This document shows positions 1-9,500 of a DNA stretch of 14,434 nucleotides, piece by piece (position 1 is the stretch's first letter; every line of letters starts with the position of its first letter). The position numbers were made by a program, and so were the translations under genes. The notes beneath the pieces are model-generated. The model saw only the letters and a program-made list of their open reading frames with translations, was not told the origin of the DNA and did not search any database. Source of the DNA: Fidelibacterota bacterium UBA7300. GTDB taxonomy: Bacteria > Fidelibacterota > Marinisomatia > Marinisomatales > UBA2128. The stretch spans positions 1-14,434 of the forward strand of contig DKQU01000092.1 in the NCBI GenBank assembly GCA_002471865.1, written 5' to 3'.

Positions 1-903
1 TACTATGTTGCCTCCGATACGGATTCAACGGAGATCACCGAGGCTTATATTCCATACGACTTCGAACTCAAGGTTGATTCGGAAGGAACACTTCACATTT
101 TTGCTCCTGTTGTCCCTTCTGGTGGAGGTTTCATCTACTGGATTGAAGGGTGCGGTATGTATCACATGTGGAATGATGACCCGGTGAATGATCCCTTAGG
201 ATGGGAAGCGAGTTACATGGGACCGATGGATGTCACCTACTTGTACTCGTACGCTACACCCAATTACCAAAGGATATTTCCTTCGGCTGGCTTCAGTGTG
301 GATAATCCAGACATCATGTACTGCACGTGGGAGGCCTATTCTGATACCTCGGAGCATGGGTTCAACTTCGATGTTTATGCAGTCCGGTCTGAAGACGGCG
401 GCGCAACGTGGACTGATCCCATGAACATCTCGAACACCATAAGTCTGGATGTCGATGAAATCCACCCTCATCTGGCCCCCCGGGCTACAGATGAGGAGTG
501 CTATATTGTCTATATGGCTCCGGATTACGAAACAGAAACGGTACCACCTGCTGGCGGGCCAGAAGACTACAAACAACGACTTTGGTTTGCCAATGTAAAT
601 TGGGGAGAAGCTGGTGTTGAAGATGAAGAAGGCATACCTGTCAAGTTCAGCCTGACCCAGAACTTTCCCAACCCATTTAACCCACAGACCGTCATCAGCT
701 ACAGTTTGGACAAAACAGCAGATGTGAGTCTGGAAGTCTTTGACTTGCTTGGCCGGAAAGTACAGACATTGGTTAACGGAGAGATGGATGCAGGTAATCA
801 TGATGTTATCTGGAAAGGTACCGATCAGGGTGCAGGCGTTTATTTTTACCGTTTGTCGGCCGACGGCAGAAGTGAAACACGCAAGATGGTACTTTTGAAA
901 TAA
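1..903 (+). CDS. Secreted Asp-box (BNR-like) protein with canonical T9SS type A sorting domain, 3' part only
   Basis: The reading frame is open from base 1 to the TAA at 901-903 (300 residues), so the start lies upstream of the window; an internal ATG at 157 is not the start. An Asp-box motif, S-E-D-G-G-A-T-W (bases about 388-411), is typical of sialidase-like and other beta-propeller proteins, so the missing part may be a propeller. The last ~85 residues (from about base 646) form a canonical T9SS C-terminal domain: F-S-L-T-Q-N-F-P-N-P-F-N-P, then V-F-D-L-L-G-R-K-V, G-V-Y-F-Y-R-L and a terminal K-M-V-L-L-K. In known T9SS species this domain directs export across the outer membrane and is often cleaved during surface attachment. 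Enzymatic activity cannot be judged; no full catalytic set is visible. Confidence 0.9.
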   Translation, partial: YYVASDTDSTEITEAYIPYDFELKVDSEGTLHIFAPVVPSGGGFIYWIEGCGMYHMWNDDPVNDPLGWEASYMGPMDVTYLYSYATPNYQRIFPSAGFSVDNPDIMYCTWEAYSDTSEHGFNFDVYAVRSEDGGATWTDPMNISNTISLDVDEIHPHLAPRATDEECYIVYMAPDYETETVPPAGGPEDYKQRLWFANVNWGEAGVEDEEGIPVKFSLTQNFPNPFNPQTVISYSLDKTADVSLEVFDLLGRKVQTLVNGEMDAGNHDVIWKGTDQGAGVYFYRLSADGRSETRKMVLLK

Positions 904-944
904 TAATCTGAATTTAAGAGAAATCAGAATGATGCTTTGGGACG

Positions 945-970
945 AAGTGGCGGATGCAAGTCCGCCACTT
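945..970 (+). terminator. Perfect 10-bp hairpin, possible transcription terminator
   Basis: AAGTGGCGGA (945-954) and TCCGCCACTT (961-970) are exact reverse complements around the six-base loop TGCAAG. The hairpin sits 41 bases after the stop of the first gene and 35 bases before the next start, so it probably separates two transcription units. No real T-run follows (TCCACTATAT), so intrinsic termination is uncertain. It could instead be an mRNA 3'-end stabiliser or a dispersed intergenic repeat. Confidence 0.55.
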
Positions 971-1005
971 TCCACTATATAAATGGAAGTAAATAGTCTA
1001 ATAAG

Positions 1006-3105
1006 GTGAATCAGACAAAGAAAATTTTAGGACTGCCTGGTAAGATCAGACTTATTTCACTGTTTATTGCAGTATCCTTATTTTTCTTTGTTTCTGCTTG
1101 CGAAGAAATCTTCGAAGAACCTTCTGAGGAAACCACTGAAGAGATTTCCCTTGAAAACACTTTAGGGGAAAGTCAGGTAGGTAACGGGTCAACAGGTGAT
1201 GTTATTGACTACTTTTATAATTTCTTTGAAGATCTGTCTGTGGAATTCTACAGGTTCACTCGCTCAAATAACCGTATCAACCTGACGTATAACGAGTACA
1301 TTTCCCTCTACGGAGATGTTCCTCCAATTCTGACCCTCCAGACTTTTCCGGAATTTCTGGTGGAGATCACTTCTGATGATGCTGATGCAACAGAACGTCA
1401 ACTAATTGACTCTCTCACAATTATGGGACAAGTGCTGGAAGATTCAGTTACCATTTTCTCGGAGAGCTTTCGCAACCTGGTCCGGTTAGAGTGGGATACC
1501 GAACCGCAGCCAGAACTGCAGCGGTACCGCCCTGTCAACTCCGATGAGGTTCAGGAGACCCAGACTGTCCTCTATCAGGACACCATGGATGTTATTACCT
1601 ATGCTGCTATTGTGGATACTCCACTCATAAGCGGAGGTATTATGTTTGTTGATTCGGCTGAGTGGACAGATACCACCTATTACTACTCGGGGGAGATCCC
1701 GTTGAGTTTTTCCCATACGTTTACATTCGATGACCGGACGCAACTGGCTGAAGACTCCCTTATGTTTCGCATTAACACGGATTGTAACGACAATAATGTC
1801 TGGGATCCTGCTGAAGGAAGTGAGGACTTGGGCAATGGAATTTGGGACCCAGCTGAAGTATTCCTGGATTTGGACAGTGATGATGAATATGATTTGAGTG
1901 AGCCTTTTGAAGATCGCAATTGTAACCAGACTTGGGACGACGCTGAAGATTACACTGATTCTAATGAAGACGGAAGTTATGATGAAGGTGAACCATTCAC
2001 CGATGTAGGAAACGGACAACTGGATGAAGAAGAATCATTTCGAGACGCAAACGGCGACAGCCTTTGGAATGAGGGTGAAGGACTGTTTGCTATAAACAAT
2101 TCACCCAGCACTCTTCTGGTTTCATGGGTTGACCCCGAAAATCCTGTGATATTGGAGACCATCGAAGTAGGAGATTCACTGGTAACAAGATGGGGGGCAA
2201 ATTATCAAGATCTTATCGAACAATATGTTTTTGTAGATGAAAAGACTGTTGAAACAGCTGATATAGATTCTCAGGTGGTTCTATATACTAACGAAATCAT
2301 AGCTCATCTTTCCAGTGGGAGTGCTGAGGGCGAATACTTTATCAGTAAGTCTGAGTGGGATGAGGGAGAAGAGCATGATTATCACATGTTCCGAACAGAT
2401 GATAATGTTTATAAAGTAACTCAGCCCAGCTACTTTAAGCCTTACGGATTTTACTGGAGTGATTCGGATTTGGAAAGTGGGTTCTGGCATAGGGATGTTT
2501 TTGATGAAGAAATATTGTATTACACGCCAAGTGGACAACTTAGGGATGGAGAGATTGTCGAGGAGGAATACTACGATACCACTGAAGTTGCCATCTACAG
2601 AATTGAGAAACGTTTTGAGGTGGAGTCGGATACTATAACCGTGCCGGCCAAGAAAATTCGCGGCTATGAGGAAGATGGCACCATTATCTGCTATCAGGAT
2701 GCAGGTTGGACTGCTGTTACTATAGATGATTGCCCCGGCGCTGATACTACCATTACCAACAGTTTCAAGGTCATACGTACTCTTAGAATGACTATGATAG
2801 GCAGTAGTGTCGAGTACGGAGAGCGGGATGAAACATGGTTGGCGGAAGGACTGGGAATCGTTAGAGATGATCTTTTTGTACGGTGGAGTGAGCTGGCGGG
2901 AACTTCTGAGGAGTGGATTGCCGTTTCCCGCTGGGAGCTCGGCAGAGCGACTTCGTCTGGGATTGGCACTACTTTTAGAATGGCGGGACAGTCTGGTACA
3001 GTGACATTAGATCAGCTTGAAGACCTTCCCATGCTAGGTAACGATCCGTATATTTTCCACAGAACTTCAGGTTTCCAACGAGTGGAGCTGCCTGTAGATG
3101 AATAG
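1006..3105 (+). CDS. Probable surface lipoprotein with seven tandem EF-hand-like calcium-loop repeats
   Basis: This is a 699-residue protein. The start is a GTG: the frame has a stop at 994-996, and the signal sequence needs this start, although no clear Shine-Dalgarno precedes it. K5/K6/K13/R15 and a hydrophobic stretch (16-29) lead to the lipobox V-S-A-C, with lipidated Cys32. The residues after it are acidic (C-E-E-I-F-E-E), like the lipoprotein export signal known from Bacteroidota, so a cell-surface location is plausible. Residues 259-360 carry seven acidic units with a 14-15 residue period. Most match an EF-hand loop: D1, N/D3, D/N5, D9, E12, followed by P-F-x-D. Near the C-terminus, W-L-A-E-G-L-G-I-V-R (about 618-630) resembles the closing motif of several beta-rich secreted proteins. 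Flanking domains are not recognised. The gene overlaps the receptor gene by 8 bases, which suggests a partner role like that of SusD, but no SusD homology is visible. Confidence 0.85.
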   Translation: MNQTKKILGLPGKIRLISLFIAVSLFFFVSACEEIFEEPSEETTEEISLENTLGESQVGNGSTGDVIDYFYNFFEDLSVEFYRFTRSNNRINLTYNEYISLYGDVPPILTLQTFPEFLVEITSDDADATERQLIDSLTIMGQVLEDSVTIFSESFRNLVRLEWDTEPQPELQRYRPVNSDEVQETQTVLYQDTMDVITYAAIVDTPLISGGIMFVDSAEWTDTTYYYSGEIPLSFSHTFTFDDRTQLAEDSLMFRINTDCNDNNVWDPAEGSEDLGNGIWDPAEVFLDLDSDDEYDLSEPFEDRNCNQTWDDAEDYTDSNEDGSYDEGEPFTDVGNGQLDEEESFRDANGDSLWNEGEGLFAINNSPSTLLVSWVDPENPVILETIEVGDSLVTRWGANYQDLIEQYVFVDEKTVETADIDSQVVLYTNEIIAHLSSGSAEGEYFISKSEWDEGEEHDYHMFRTDDNVYKVTQPSYFKPYGFYWSDSDLESGFWHRDVFDEEILYYTPSGQLRDGEIVEEEYYDTTEVAIYRIEKRFEVESDTITVPAKKIRGYEEDGTIICYQDAGWTAVTIDDCPGADTTITNSFKVIRTLRMTMIGSSVEYGERDETWLAEGLGIVRDDLFVRWSELAGTSEEWIAVSRWELGRATSSGIGTTFRMAGQSGTVTLDQLEDLPMLGNDPYIFHRTSGFQRVELPVDE
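1780..2085 (+). repeat. Coding repeat array: seven EF-hand-loop-like units
   Basis: Within the lipoprotein, units begin at D259, D274, D288, D303, D318, D333 and D347. Units 1, 3, 4, 5 and 7 fit a 12-residue EF loop, with acidic or Asn/Asp ligands at positions 1, 3, 5 and 9 and Glu at 12. Units 2 and 6 are one residue shorter (D-L-G-N-G-I-W-D and D-V-G-N-G-Q-L-D). An aromatic residue (W or Y) usually sits at position 8. No E and F helices can fit between loops, so the array would look more like thrombospondin type 3 repeats than true EF-hands. Calcium binding is inferred. Confidence 0.8.
3084..3087 (+). promoter_or_regulatory. Ribosome binding site GGAG for the receptor gene
   Basis: GGAG lies 10 bases before the ATG at 3098, inside the end of the lipoprotein gene. 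It favours the 3098 start over the in-frame ATG at 3107, whose only purine-rich sequence abuts it. Confidence 0.5.
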
Positions 3106-6100
3106 GATGATAGAGGTAAGAAAAACTATAGTTGTTATTGCTACACTGTTGATTGTTGGCGTACAACTATTTGCCGGAACAGACGGTACTATCCGTGGTC
3201 AAGTGTCTGATGTAGAGGGTGCCCCTTTGCCTGGTGCCCAGATCTACATTAAGTCTCTTGAAGTTGGCGCTGTTGCTGATGTCAACGGAAACTACATCAT
3301 CCTGAACGTACCGGTGGGGACCTACAGCGTTTCAGTTATGATGATGGGTTATCAGAAGCAGACTGTATCGGATGTAATTGTTCAAATGGATCGATCAATG
3401 TGGCTGAATTTCAAACTGCCTGTTGAGTCTCAGATCGGTGACGAAGTGAATGTTGTGGCAGAACGGCCCCTCGTGGATAAAGCCTCCACTACTAAGAAAG
3501 TGACAGTAGATAGCGAAGCTATTACTTCATTACCCATGCGCGATCTGAACGAATTGTACACGCTTCAATCGGGAGTAATCAAGGTTGAGAGCCGAAGGCA
3601 AGGTATTCCTGATCATGAAGAACGTGGTCTGGAAGAGATTCACGTTCGAGGGGGCCGCGCAGGGGAGATTGCCTACATGATTGATGGACTCTATATCCGG
3701 AATCCCATCTACGGCGGCATCGGAAACGGTACCCGATTAAATCTTTTCGCAGTGAGAGAATTTGACTGGCAGCCTGGCGGATTTAATGCTGAATATGGTG
3801 ATGCTATATCTGCGGTATCAAACATGCACACCAATTCCGGCGGAAACAAATTCCGCTACCAATTCAAGTATTCAACCAGTTCTGTCGGTGCCCTTATGGG
3901 ATCTGATTACGATGACCTACGAGGCTATAACGATTATAACATAGGTTTTGGAGGCACAGTACCCGTGTTCAAGAAACTTAGTTATTGGTTCTCCGGACAA
4001 TTCACCACACATGAATCTTACCAAGTCTATGAATTTGATGACATTGTTTACCAACTGTTACCGGGACAAGAGAACTACCTTGATCCTCCAGACGAGAACG
4101 ATCCAGGATACCAAAGTACTGTCAACGAAAACCGCAACAACATGGTTCAGCCATGGGATCAGGTGGCGGGCTTCCGCGGTTTCGGTCACGATAGGACTTC
4201 CGATATTTTCGGTAAACTGTCTTACAAGTTTTCTCCCAAGTTAATATTCAACCTTTCTTACTGGAATGTGGACGCCCACAGGAAAGGATTCAATCCCCGA
4301 TATCTGTATTGGGATGAAGGGCAAAATGAACTCTTCCGGAACACGGAACGGATTTCACTGGAAATAAATCACTCCCTCACCAGCAAGACATTCTATACCG
4401 TCCGTACCGCCCAGTTTACCCAGGAACAGTTCCAAGGGGTCCGTTGGCAGGACAGTGACAGCGATGGCTATCCCGATTGGTTTGAATGGCGGCATTCTGC
4501 AGGTCCTGATAGAAGCATGTCAAATCCTTATGATCCGGATGTGGTCCCGTACTACATTTCCGAGAATGGTGATACTCTGCACTATAATCTGGGTGGGTTG
4601 CTAGAGGGCCGGAGCGGCTGGTTTTTTGGAGCTGATCCGGGCGTCTATAACTGGGAAGTTGCCGAAGAATTTACTGACCAAAATGGAAATGGAGTATGGG
4701 ACACAGGTGAGCCGTGGGAAGACCTGGACGAAGATGGCGAATGGGACGGTCCTGAGTTAGTAGAGGCGCTACAAGAAAGGGACGGTTCATACTGGTTGGC
4801 ACCTGAGATGTATGAATCTTATCAGAATTTCTCCAGCTACTCACATGTTTTGCAGCATTATTTGCAGGATCCTTATCTTGACGAAAACCCGGATTCCCTA
4901 GATGATGTACTGTTTTATCAACCAGGTGGATACAATTATTACATGCCTTCAGCTGAATACGGTGGTGTGGGCTGGTTTGAAGGTCATGTCTTTGGCGGTC
5001 ACGATCGCTTCTACTCAACTTCTAACGCAGTCACTCGTGAGCTTCGATTCGACATTACCTCTCAGATCACAAATGAGTTTAAATTGCGTTCCGGCATTGA
5101 TCTGAAGTCTCACAGGCTGAATTTCTACGAGATTAAAAGTCCATGGCTTGGAACAGCAGCTTCTATCCAAACATTTGCTGAATACTGGGAGGACACCGGA
5201 CCTGACGGTCTTCTGCCTACAGATTTGGATTACGTAGCAGCGGATCCGGGAGAGGGGAATGGCCGTTGGGAAGAAGGCGAGGAGTATACAGATGCTAATA
5301 AGAATGGCAAGTGGGATGACTTCCGCGAGCCGATAGAGTTCGCTGCCTATATCCAGAACACATTCGAAGTACCATGGATGGTGATCAATGCTGGTGTTCG
5401 GGTGGATGCTGTAAACTACAAAACCCAGGTTTGGGCCGATCCTTCCGGTGATTTATCTCCCGGAAAACCGTGGTATTTTTCTGATGTAGATGAAGACGGA
5501 ATTTGGGATGAGGGTGAGGAGGAAGTAAGTGAGTTCGCCGGATTGGCTCATCAGGAAGTTCTTTTCACCGATGCTCAATGGTTCTACAAGGTCAGCCCCC
5601 GTCTAGGGATCAGTCACATCATCACTGATCGTTCTACTTTCACTTTCAATTACGGGGTTTATTACCAGACGCCCATTTACATGAACGTTTACCTGAATAC
5701 CAGTCGATTGGAAGATCCTGAGGAACTTTTCCAAGAAAGCGGAGGGACCTTGGGCAACGCCACCATGGGATCCCAACGGAGTCAATCTTATGAAATGGGT
5801 TACAATGTTCAAGTGGGAAGACATTGGCGCTACAGTGTCTCTGCGTGGGTTAGGGATATGGACCAGTGGGTGACGTTTAAGAACAACCGTTCAGGTGTGT
5901 ACGAATATCAGGTGTTCGACAATGGCGATTACGGCGGTTCAAAAGGTGTGGACTTTACATTGGAACGTCGGGGAAGAGGCTTAAGCGGAATGATGCAGTA
6001 CACTTACTCCGTTGCCAAGGCCAACAAGGCCCACGACTGGGCGGCTGAAGGTACTATTTTCGTAGATGCACCGTCTCAGGAATTCCTGATGCCTTACGAT

Positions 6101-6565
6101 CGAACCCACGATCTGACCCTTTCGCTTTACACAGTGCTGCCTTTTGGCATCCGTAGCGGAATTACCGGCTTCTACCAGTCAGGTTATCCCTATACACCCT
6201 ACATATATGAGGCGGGTGACCGGAATCCCAGTCTCGATATCAAGAATCAGTACTCCAAGCGATCTCCTGATTACATAAACTTTAATTTATCCTTTTCCAA
6301 AGGGATCAAATATGGCAGACAAAATATCATGCTGGGGCTGAACGTTTTCAACCTGTTCGACATACGGAATTCGGTAGACATCTGGCCTCTTACAGGCAAG
6401 GCTGATGATCCCGGCAGTTACTACACAAATTATGTTGGGCTTCCTGGAACAGACCCCAATGAAGCTGGCGTGAAGGCTTATCTCTCCAACTCATATTTCG
6501 ATCAGCCGTGGTATTTCTCCTCACCTCGACAGATCAACTTTTTTGTGAGGTTTGAGTTTGAATAG
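3098..6565 (+). CDS. TonB-dependent receptor with N-terminal carboxypeptidase-regulatory-like domain
   Basis: This 1155-residue outer-membrane receptor would take up a ligand using energy from TonB-ExbBD. A signal peptide (1-26, ending L-F-A-G) is followed by a carboxypeptidase-regulatory-like/CNA-B-type domain at about 29-108 (T-I-R-G-Q-V-S, G-A-P-L-P-G-A, G-N-Y-I-I, V-P-V-G-T-Y-S-V). A plug-like region spans about 115-245, with L-P-M-R-D-L, I-H-V-R-G-G, Y-M-I-D-G and G-F-N-A-E-Y-G-D-A. The rest is a beta-barrel ending in an aromatic strand (I-N-F-F-V-R-F-E-F-E). Five calcium-loop-like motifs lie in the barrel region, at 452-463, 527-538, 542-553, 732-744 and 796-807, probably in extracellular loops. 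The gene overlaps the lipoprotein gene by 8 bases and the next gene by about 8. The family is clear and the ligand unknown; no obvious TonB box is seen. Confidence 0.93.
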   Translation: MNRMIEVRKTIVVIATLLIVGVQLFAGTDGTIRGQVSDVEGAPLPGAQIYIKSLEVGAVADVNGNYIILNVPVGTYSVSVMMMGYQKQTVSDVIVQMDRSMWLNFKLPVESQIGDEVNVVAERPLVDKASTTKKVTVDSEAITSLPMRDLNELYTLQSGVIKVESRRQGIPDHEERGLEEIHVRGGRAGEIAYMIDGLYIRNPIYGGIGNGTRLNLFAVREFDWQPGGFNAEYGDAISAVSNMHTNSGGNKFRYQFKYSTSSVGALMGSDYDDLRGYNDYNIGFGGTVPVFKKLSYWFSGQFTTHESYQVYEFDDIVYQLLPGQENYLDPPDENDPGYQSTVNENRNNMVQPWDQVAGFRGFGHDRTSDIFGKLSYKFSPKLIFNLSYWNVDAHRKGFNPRYLYWDEGQNELFRNTERISLEINHSLTSKTFYTVRTAQFTQEQFQGVRWQDSDSDGYPDWFEWRHSAGPDRSMSNPYDPDVVPYYISENGDTLHYNLGGLLEGRSGWFFGADPGVYNWEVAEEFTDQNGNGVWDTGEPWEDLDEDGEWDGPELVEALQERDGSYWLAPEMYESYQNFSSYSHVLQHYLQDPYLDENPDSLDDVLFYQPGGYNYYMPSAEYGGVGWFEGHVFGGHDRFYSTSNAVTRELRFDITSQITNEFKLRSGIDLKSHRLNFYEIKSPWLGTAASIQTFAEYWEDTGPDGLLPTDLDYVAADPGEGNGRWEEGEEYTDANKNGKWDDFREPIEFAAYIQNTFEVPWMVINAGVRVDAVNYKTQVWADPSGDLSPGKPWYFSDVDEDGIWDEGEEEVSEFAGLAHQEVLFTDAQWFYKVSPRLGISHIITDRSTFTFNYGVYYQTPIYMNVYLNTSRLEDPEELFQESGGTLGNATMGSQRSQSYEMGYNVQVGRHWRYSVSAWVRDMDQWVTFKNNRSGVYEYQVFDNGDYGGSKGVDFTLERRGRGLSGMMQYTYSVAKANKAHDWAAEGTIFVDAPSQEFLMPYDRTHDLTLSLYTVLPFGIRSGITGFYQSGYPYTPYIYEAGDRNPSLDIKNQYSKRSPDYINFNLSFSKGIKYGRQNIMLGLNVFNLFDIRNSVDIWPLTGKADDPGSYYTNYVGLPGTDPNEAGVKAYLSNSYFDQPWYFSSPRQINFFVRFEFE
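6547..6550 (+). promoter_or_regulatory. Ribosome binding site GAGG that decides the next start
   Basis: GAGG is 7 bases before TTG 6558. The same GAGG with 7-base spacing precedes the ATG at 13112, which supports the TTG. The TTG at 6552 is too close to use this site, and the ATG at 6576 has no clear site of its own. Confidence 0.5.
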
Positions 6566-9500
6566 CACAATTGTGATGCGTTTGTCGGTAATCTTCCTAC
6601 TGTCTGTTGTTCTATTGTCAGGTACCGAACGGCAGGGTCCAAGACTGTCGGGTGAACCCCTGGGTGGCTATGGCCCTAGACCGGCACTGAAGATCGGTGA
6701 CTTTCCGTTTCCAACCAATCCCATGAACGATCGGGCTAAGGGATTCCTCATTCAGGGAAAAGTAAAGAATGCCGTCTCCAACTATGGTAATTTCATCAAC
6801 TGGGATGAGCATCCTTCCGGCCTCTGGGGAGACTATTCTTATCTACCGGCGGTGAGCTTCCTTTCAGGGGTTCCCGGTCAAGCTTACTCATCACGGTTTG
6901 AATGGACTAAGATCACAACCACCGAGAGTGGCGGTGTTGTTATTCGTCAGTCGTGGGAGTCATCGGATGCTTATGAGGCCTGGTTTGAGGATGGAGATAC
7001 CAATTTCGTGGGTATAGTTTTTGATGCCGAGGATGACGCGGGTACCTGGGATCCTGACAGTATTGCGAAGAAATCTTCTATAGATGATATCTCAGATTCC
7101 TATCAGTGGGGTATTGACAATGACCAGGGAACTATCTTTATCAGTGTAGAAGGAGAGAACGATCCTAATAAATCAACTACAAAGATTGGCCTTATCCGAC
7201 CGTGGGCTTTGAGACCAAAGCTAAAGAACCGGGCTGATGATTTCGATGTGTATGAATACGGTGATGATTTGGAAGAATGGACAGCCGACGACATATATTT
7301 TTATTACGGGGCGGCCGTCTCAGAGTCATGGTTCACCCGGTGGGGTCCCTCCACAAATACAGATTGGCACGCTTCTACAAACGCTAGAATTAATACCCAT
7401 GGTACAGAAGTGACGGCTGGAGATATTTTCAGCGACACACCTTTCACTGATGCGGGGGATACCTATCCGCTTCTTGCCCATAGCACCTATTCCCAGACAT
7501 GGCCAATGGAATTCAGTGATGAAACTGGAGATTATGAGCCGTTCTGGCCGGGGTGGTGGGCCGAAGACTACTGGGGCGACAAGCCGGAACTGTGGGAGGA
7601 AGAAGGGATCACGAACTGCAGCGGATCACGGAAGGACCCCGATTGCTGGAAGGTGGCGCCAGGCCGCTTTATTTCTGATACAGATGTTTATATGGAATTC
7701 GATGACCGATGGACCCACCGTGCCAACATGGTCGATACCAATGACGAATATGAACAGACCGGCTATCCGCTGGGTCTGCGGGTGATGGCGGAAGCTCACT
7801 CTTATGGTGTTTCCTATGCTGAAGACATCATGTTTGTCACCGTGCGGGTTAGGAATGAAAGTGGTGACTGGTTTGCCTTCGAGAGAGACATCAGCGGCAA
7901 TCAAATCCCGATCCTTGATGAAGATGGGATGCAGCTGAGCGGGGAAGGGATGATCATGCCTGACGGTACCAAGCTCAACCGCGGACGGGGTTTTGATTAC
8001 AAGGATATTTCACTGGGATTTTACATGGACGCTGATGCCGCCATGGGTGATATCAATGGGTACAGCGGCGCTATCCATACAAACGCCGATGATTTCATGG
8101 AGTACATAGACTGCCTGACATCACCTGAATTCTTTCCGGACGGCTGTCCGGAAGTGGGTGGTGAGGTACTGCGCATCAGCATGGCACTCATTTACGACTA
8201 CGACGGCGTGAGCGGTCCCGCTACTGATCTTGGCCTTGTGGCCACACAGCTTCTCGATTCACCCTTAGCCACAGATGAAATAGACCTGGATCAGGACGGA
8301 TTTGCGGACATTTACCCCGGTGAACCGCTGAAGATGACCGACTGGCACTGGTTTGACTGGTACAATCGGCCGGGGGTGGTAAATAGAGAGGGCAACACCA
8401 ACTGCTGCGCCGGTGATCTCGGTCGGCCTGTCGCCAAAAACAGAGAGGAAATCCTGCTGAAGGTGATACAGGGCGATACCGTGAATCTTAGTGAAAATGA
8501 ACACGCCTGGTTCTTCCATACTGCGAACCCGGATATGGATCTCGGTTCGGAATTGAATCCTCATTTCGATTCTTTGGAAGGATTGGAGCGAGAGGATGCA
8601 TTTCTGAGCGGAGAAGAAGGGTTGGACTGTGTACTTGTCATGAGCTGCGGTCCGTTTGATATGGCTGTGGGCGAAGAAGCGCCTTTCTCGTTTTGCATCA
8701 TTTTTGGTGAAGATTACGAGGATCTGATCCAGAATGCTACCTTTGCCCAAATTATGTACAATTCCCACTACCAGGGATATACTCCTCCCAGTAAGCCCAC
8801 TGTCTATACAGAGATTGATCACGGTCAGGTAACCCTTTACTGGGATGATATTGCTGAAAGTTCCAAGGATGTGGTAACCAGCTACGCCGATTTTGAGGGA
8901 TATAAGATTTACCGGAGTAGAGACGGTGGCAACACCTGGGGTTCCAACGATAAGCGAATTTATGATAACAGCGATGTGCTGGTTGGCTGGAGGCCGTATG
9001 CTCAGTTTGATTTAAGTGCCGAAGAAGACTCGGTTCACTGCATTTATGAGAATGACGAGTGTAACGCAGGAGAGAATCGAGGTCGAAGCATTAAAGGATC
9101 TGATCCGCATGCACCGTGGTTTAGTCTGGGAAGTGATACCGGCTTCGACGAAATCCGATTACCGCAGCCCGTTGAATTTGATGGCAAGGAATACACCTAT
9201 GTCTTTGTGGATTCCAATGTAATCGATGGGATGGAGTACACCTACTCAATAACGGCATACGATATGGGTGTAGAAGCTCCATTTGTAGTAGACTGGGTTC
9301 CGGACGGTAGCGGCGGATTCTTACCGGATACGATTCCCGGTTATGCCAATCCTGACAACTGGTCTTCACCGGACGGTTACGAATTCATTGAAAATTCCAA
9401 AGGTACAACCGTGCTAGATGCAAACTTTGTTAAGGTACATCCGGGATCACCACCTCAGGATGATTTAACTAAAATAAAGGTGGTACCCAATCCATATATA

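Noticed and set aside
388..411. Sialidase function for the first protein
   Set aside because: One Asp-box is common in many propeller and jelly-roll proteins, and the catalytic Arg triad and Tyr/Glu pair cannot be traced in the visible part.
196..975. Long open frame on the - strand (259 codons)
   Set aside because: It lies opposite the first gene, whose frame carries clear Asp-box and sorting-domain motifs. Its translation has no recognisable motif, and it begins inside the intergenic hairpin.
1486..2019. Open frame on the - strand (177 codons)
   Set aside because: It overlaps the lipoprotein and its repeat array. Acid-rich repeats often leave the opposite strand free of stops.
1780..2085. 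Periodic acidic repeats as a possible CRISPR-like or satellite DNA array
   Set aside because: The periodicity is clear in protein but loose in DNA, and the units sit in frame inside a gene; it is a coding repeat.
3107..3109. ATG 3107 as the receptor start
   Set aside because: It is in frame, but ATG 3098 has a GGAG at suitable spacing and adds only three residues to the signal peptide n-region.
8265..8822. Open frame on the - strand (185 codons)
   Set aside because: It lies wholly inside the third cluster gene, with no ribosome site or family motif; it is a shadow of the coding strand.
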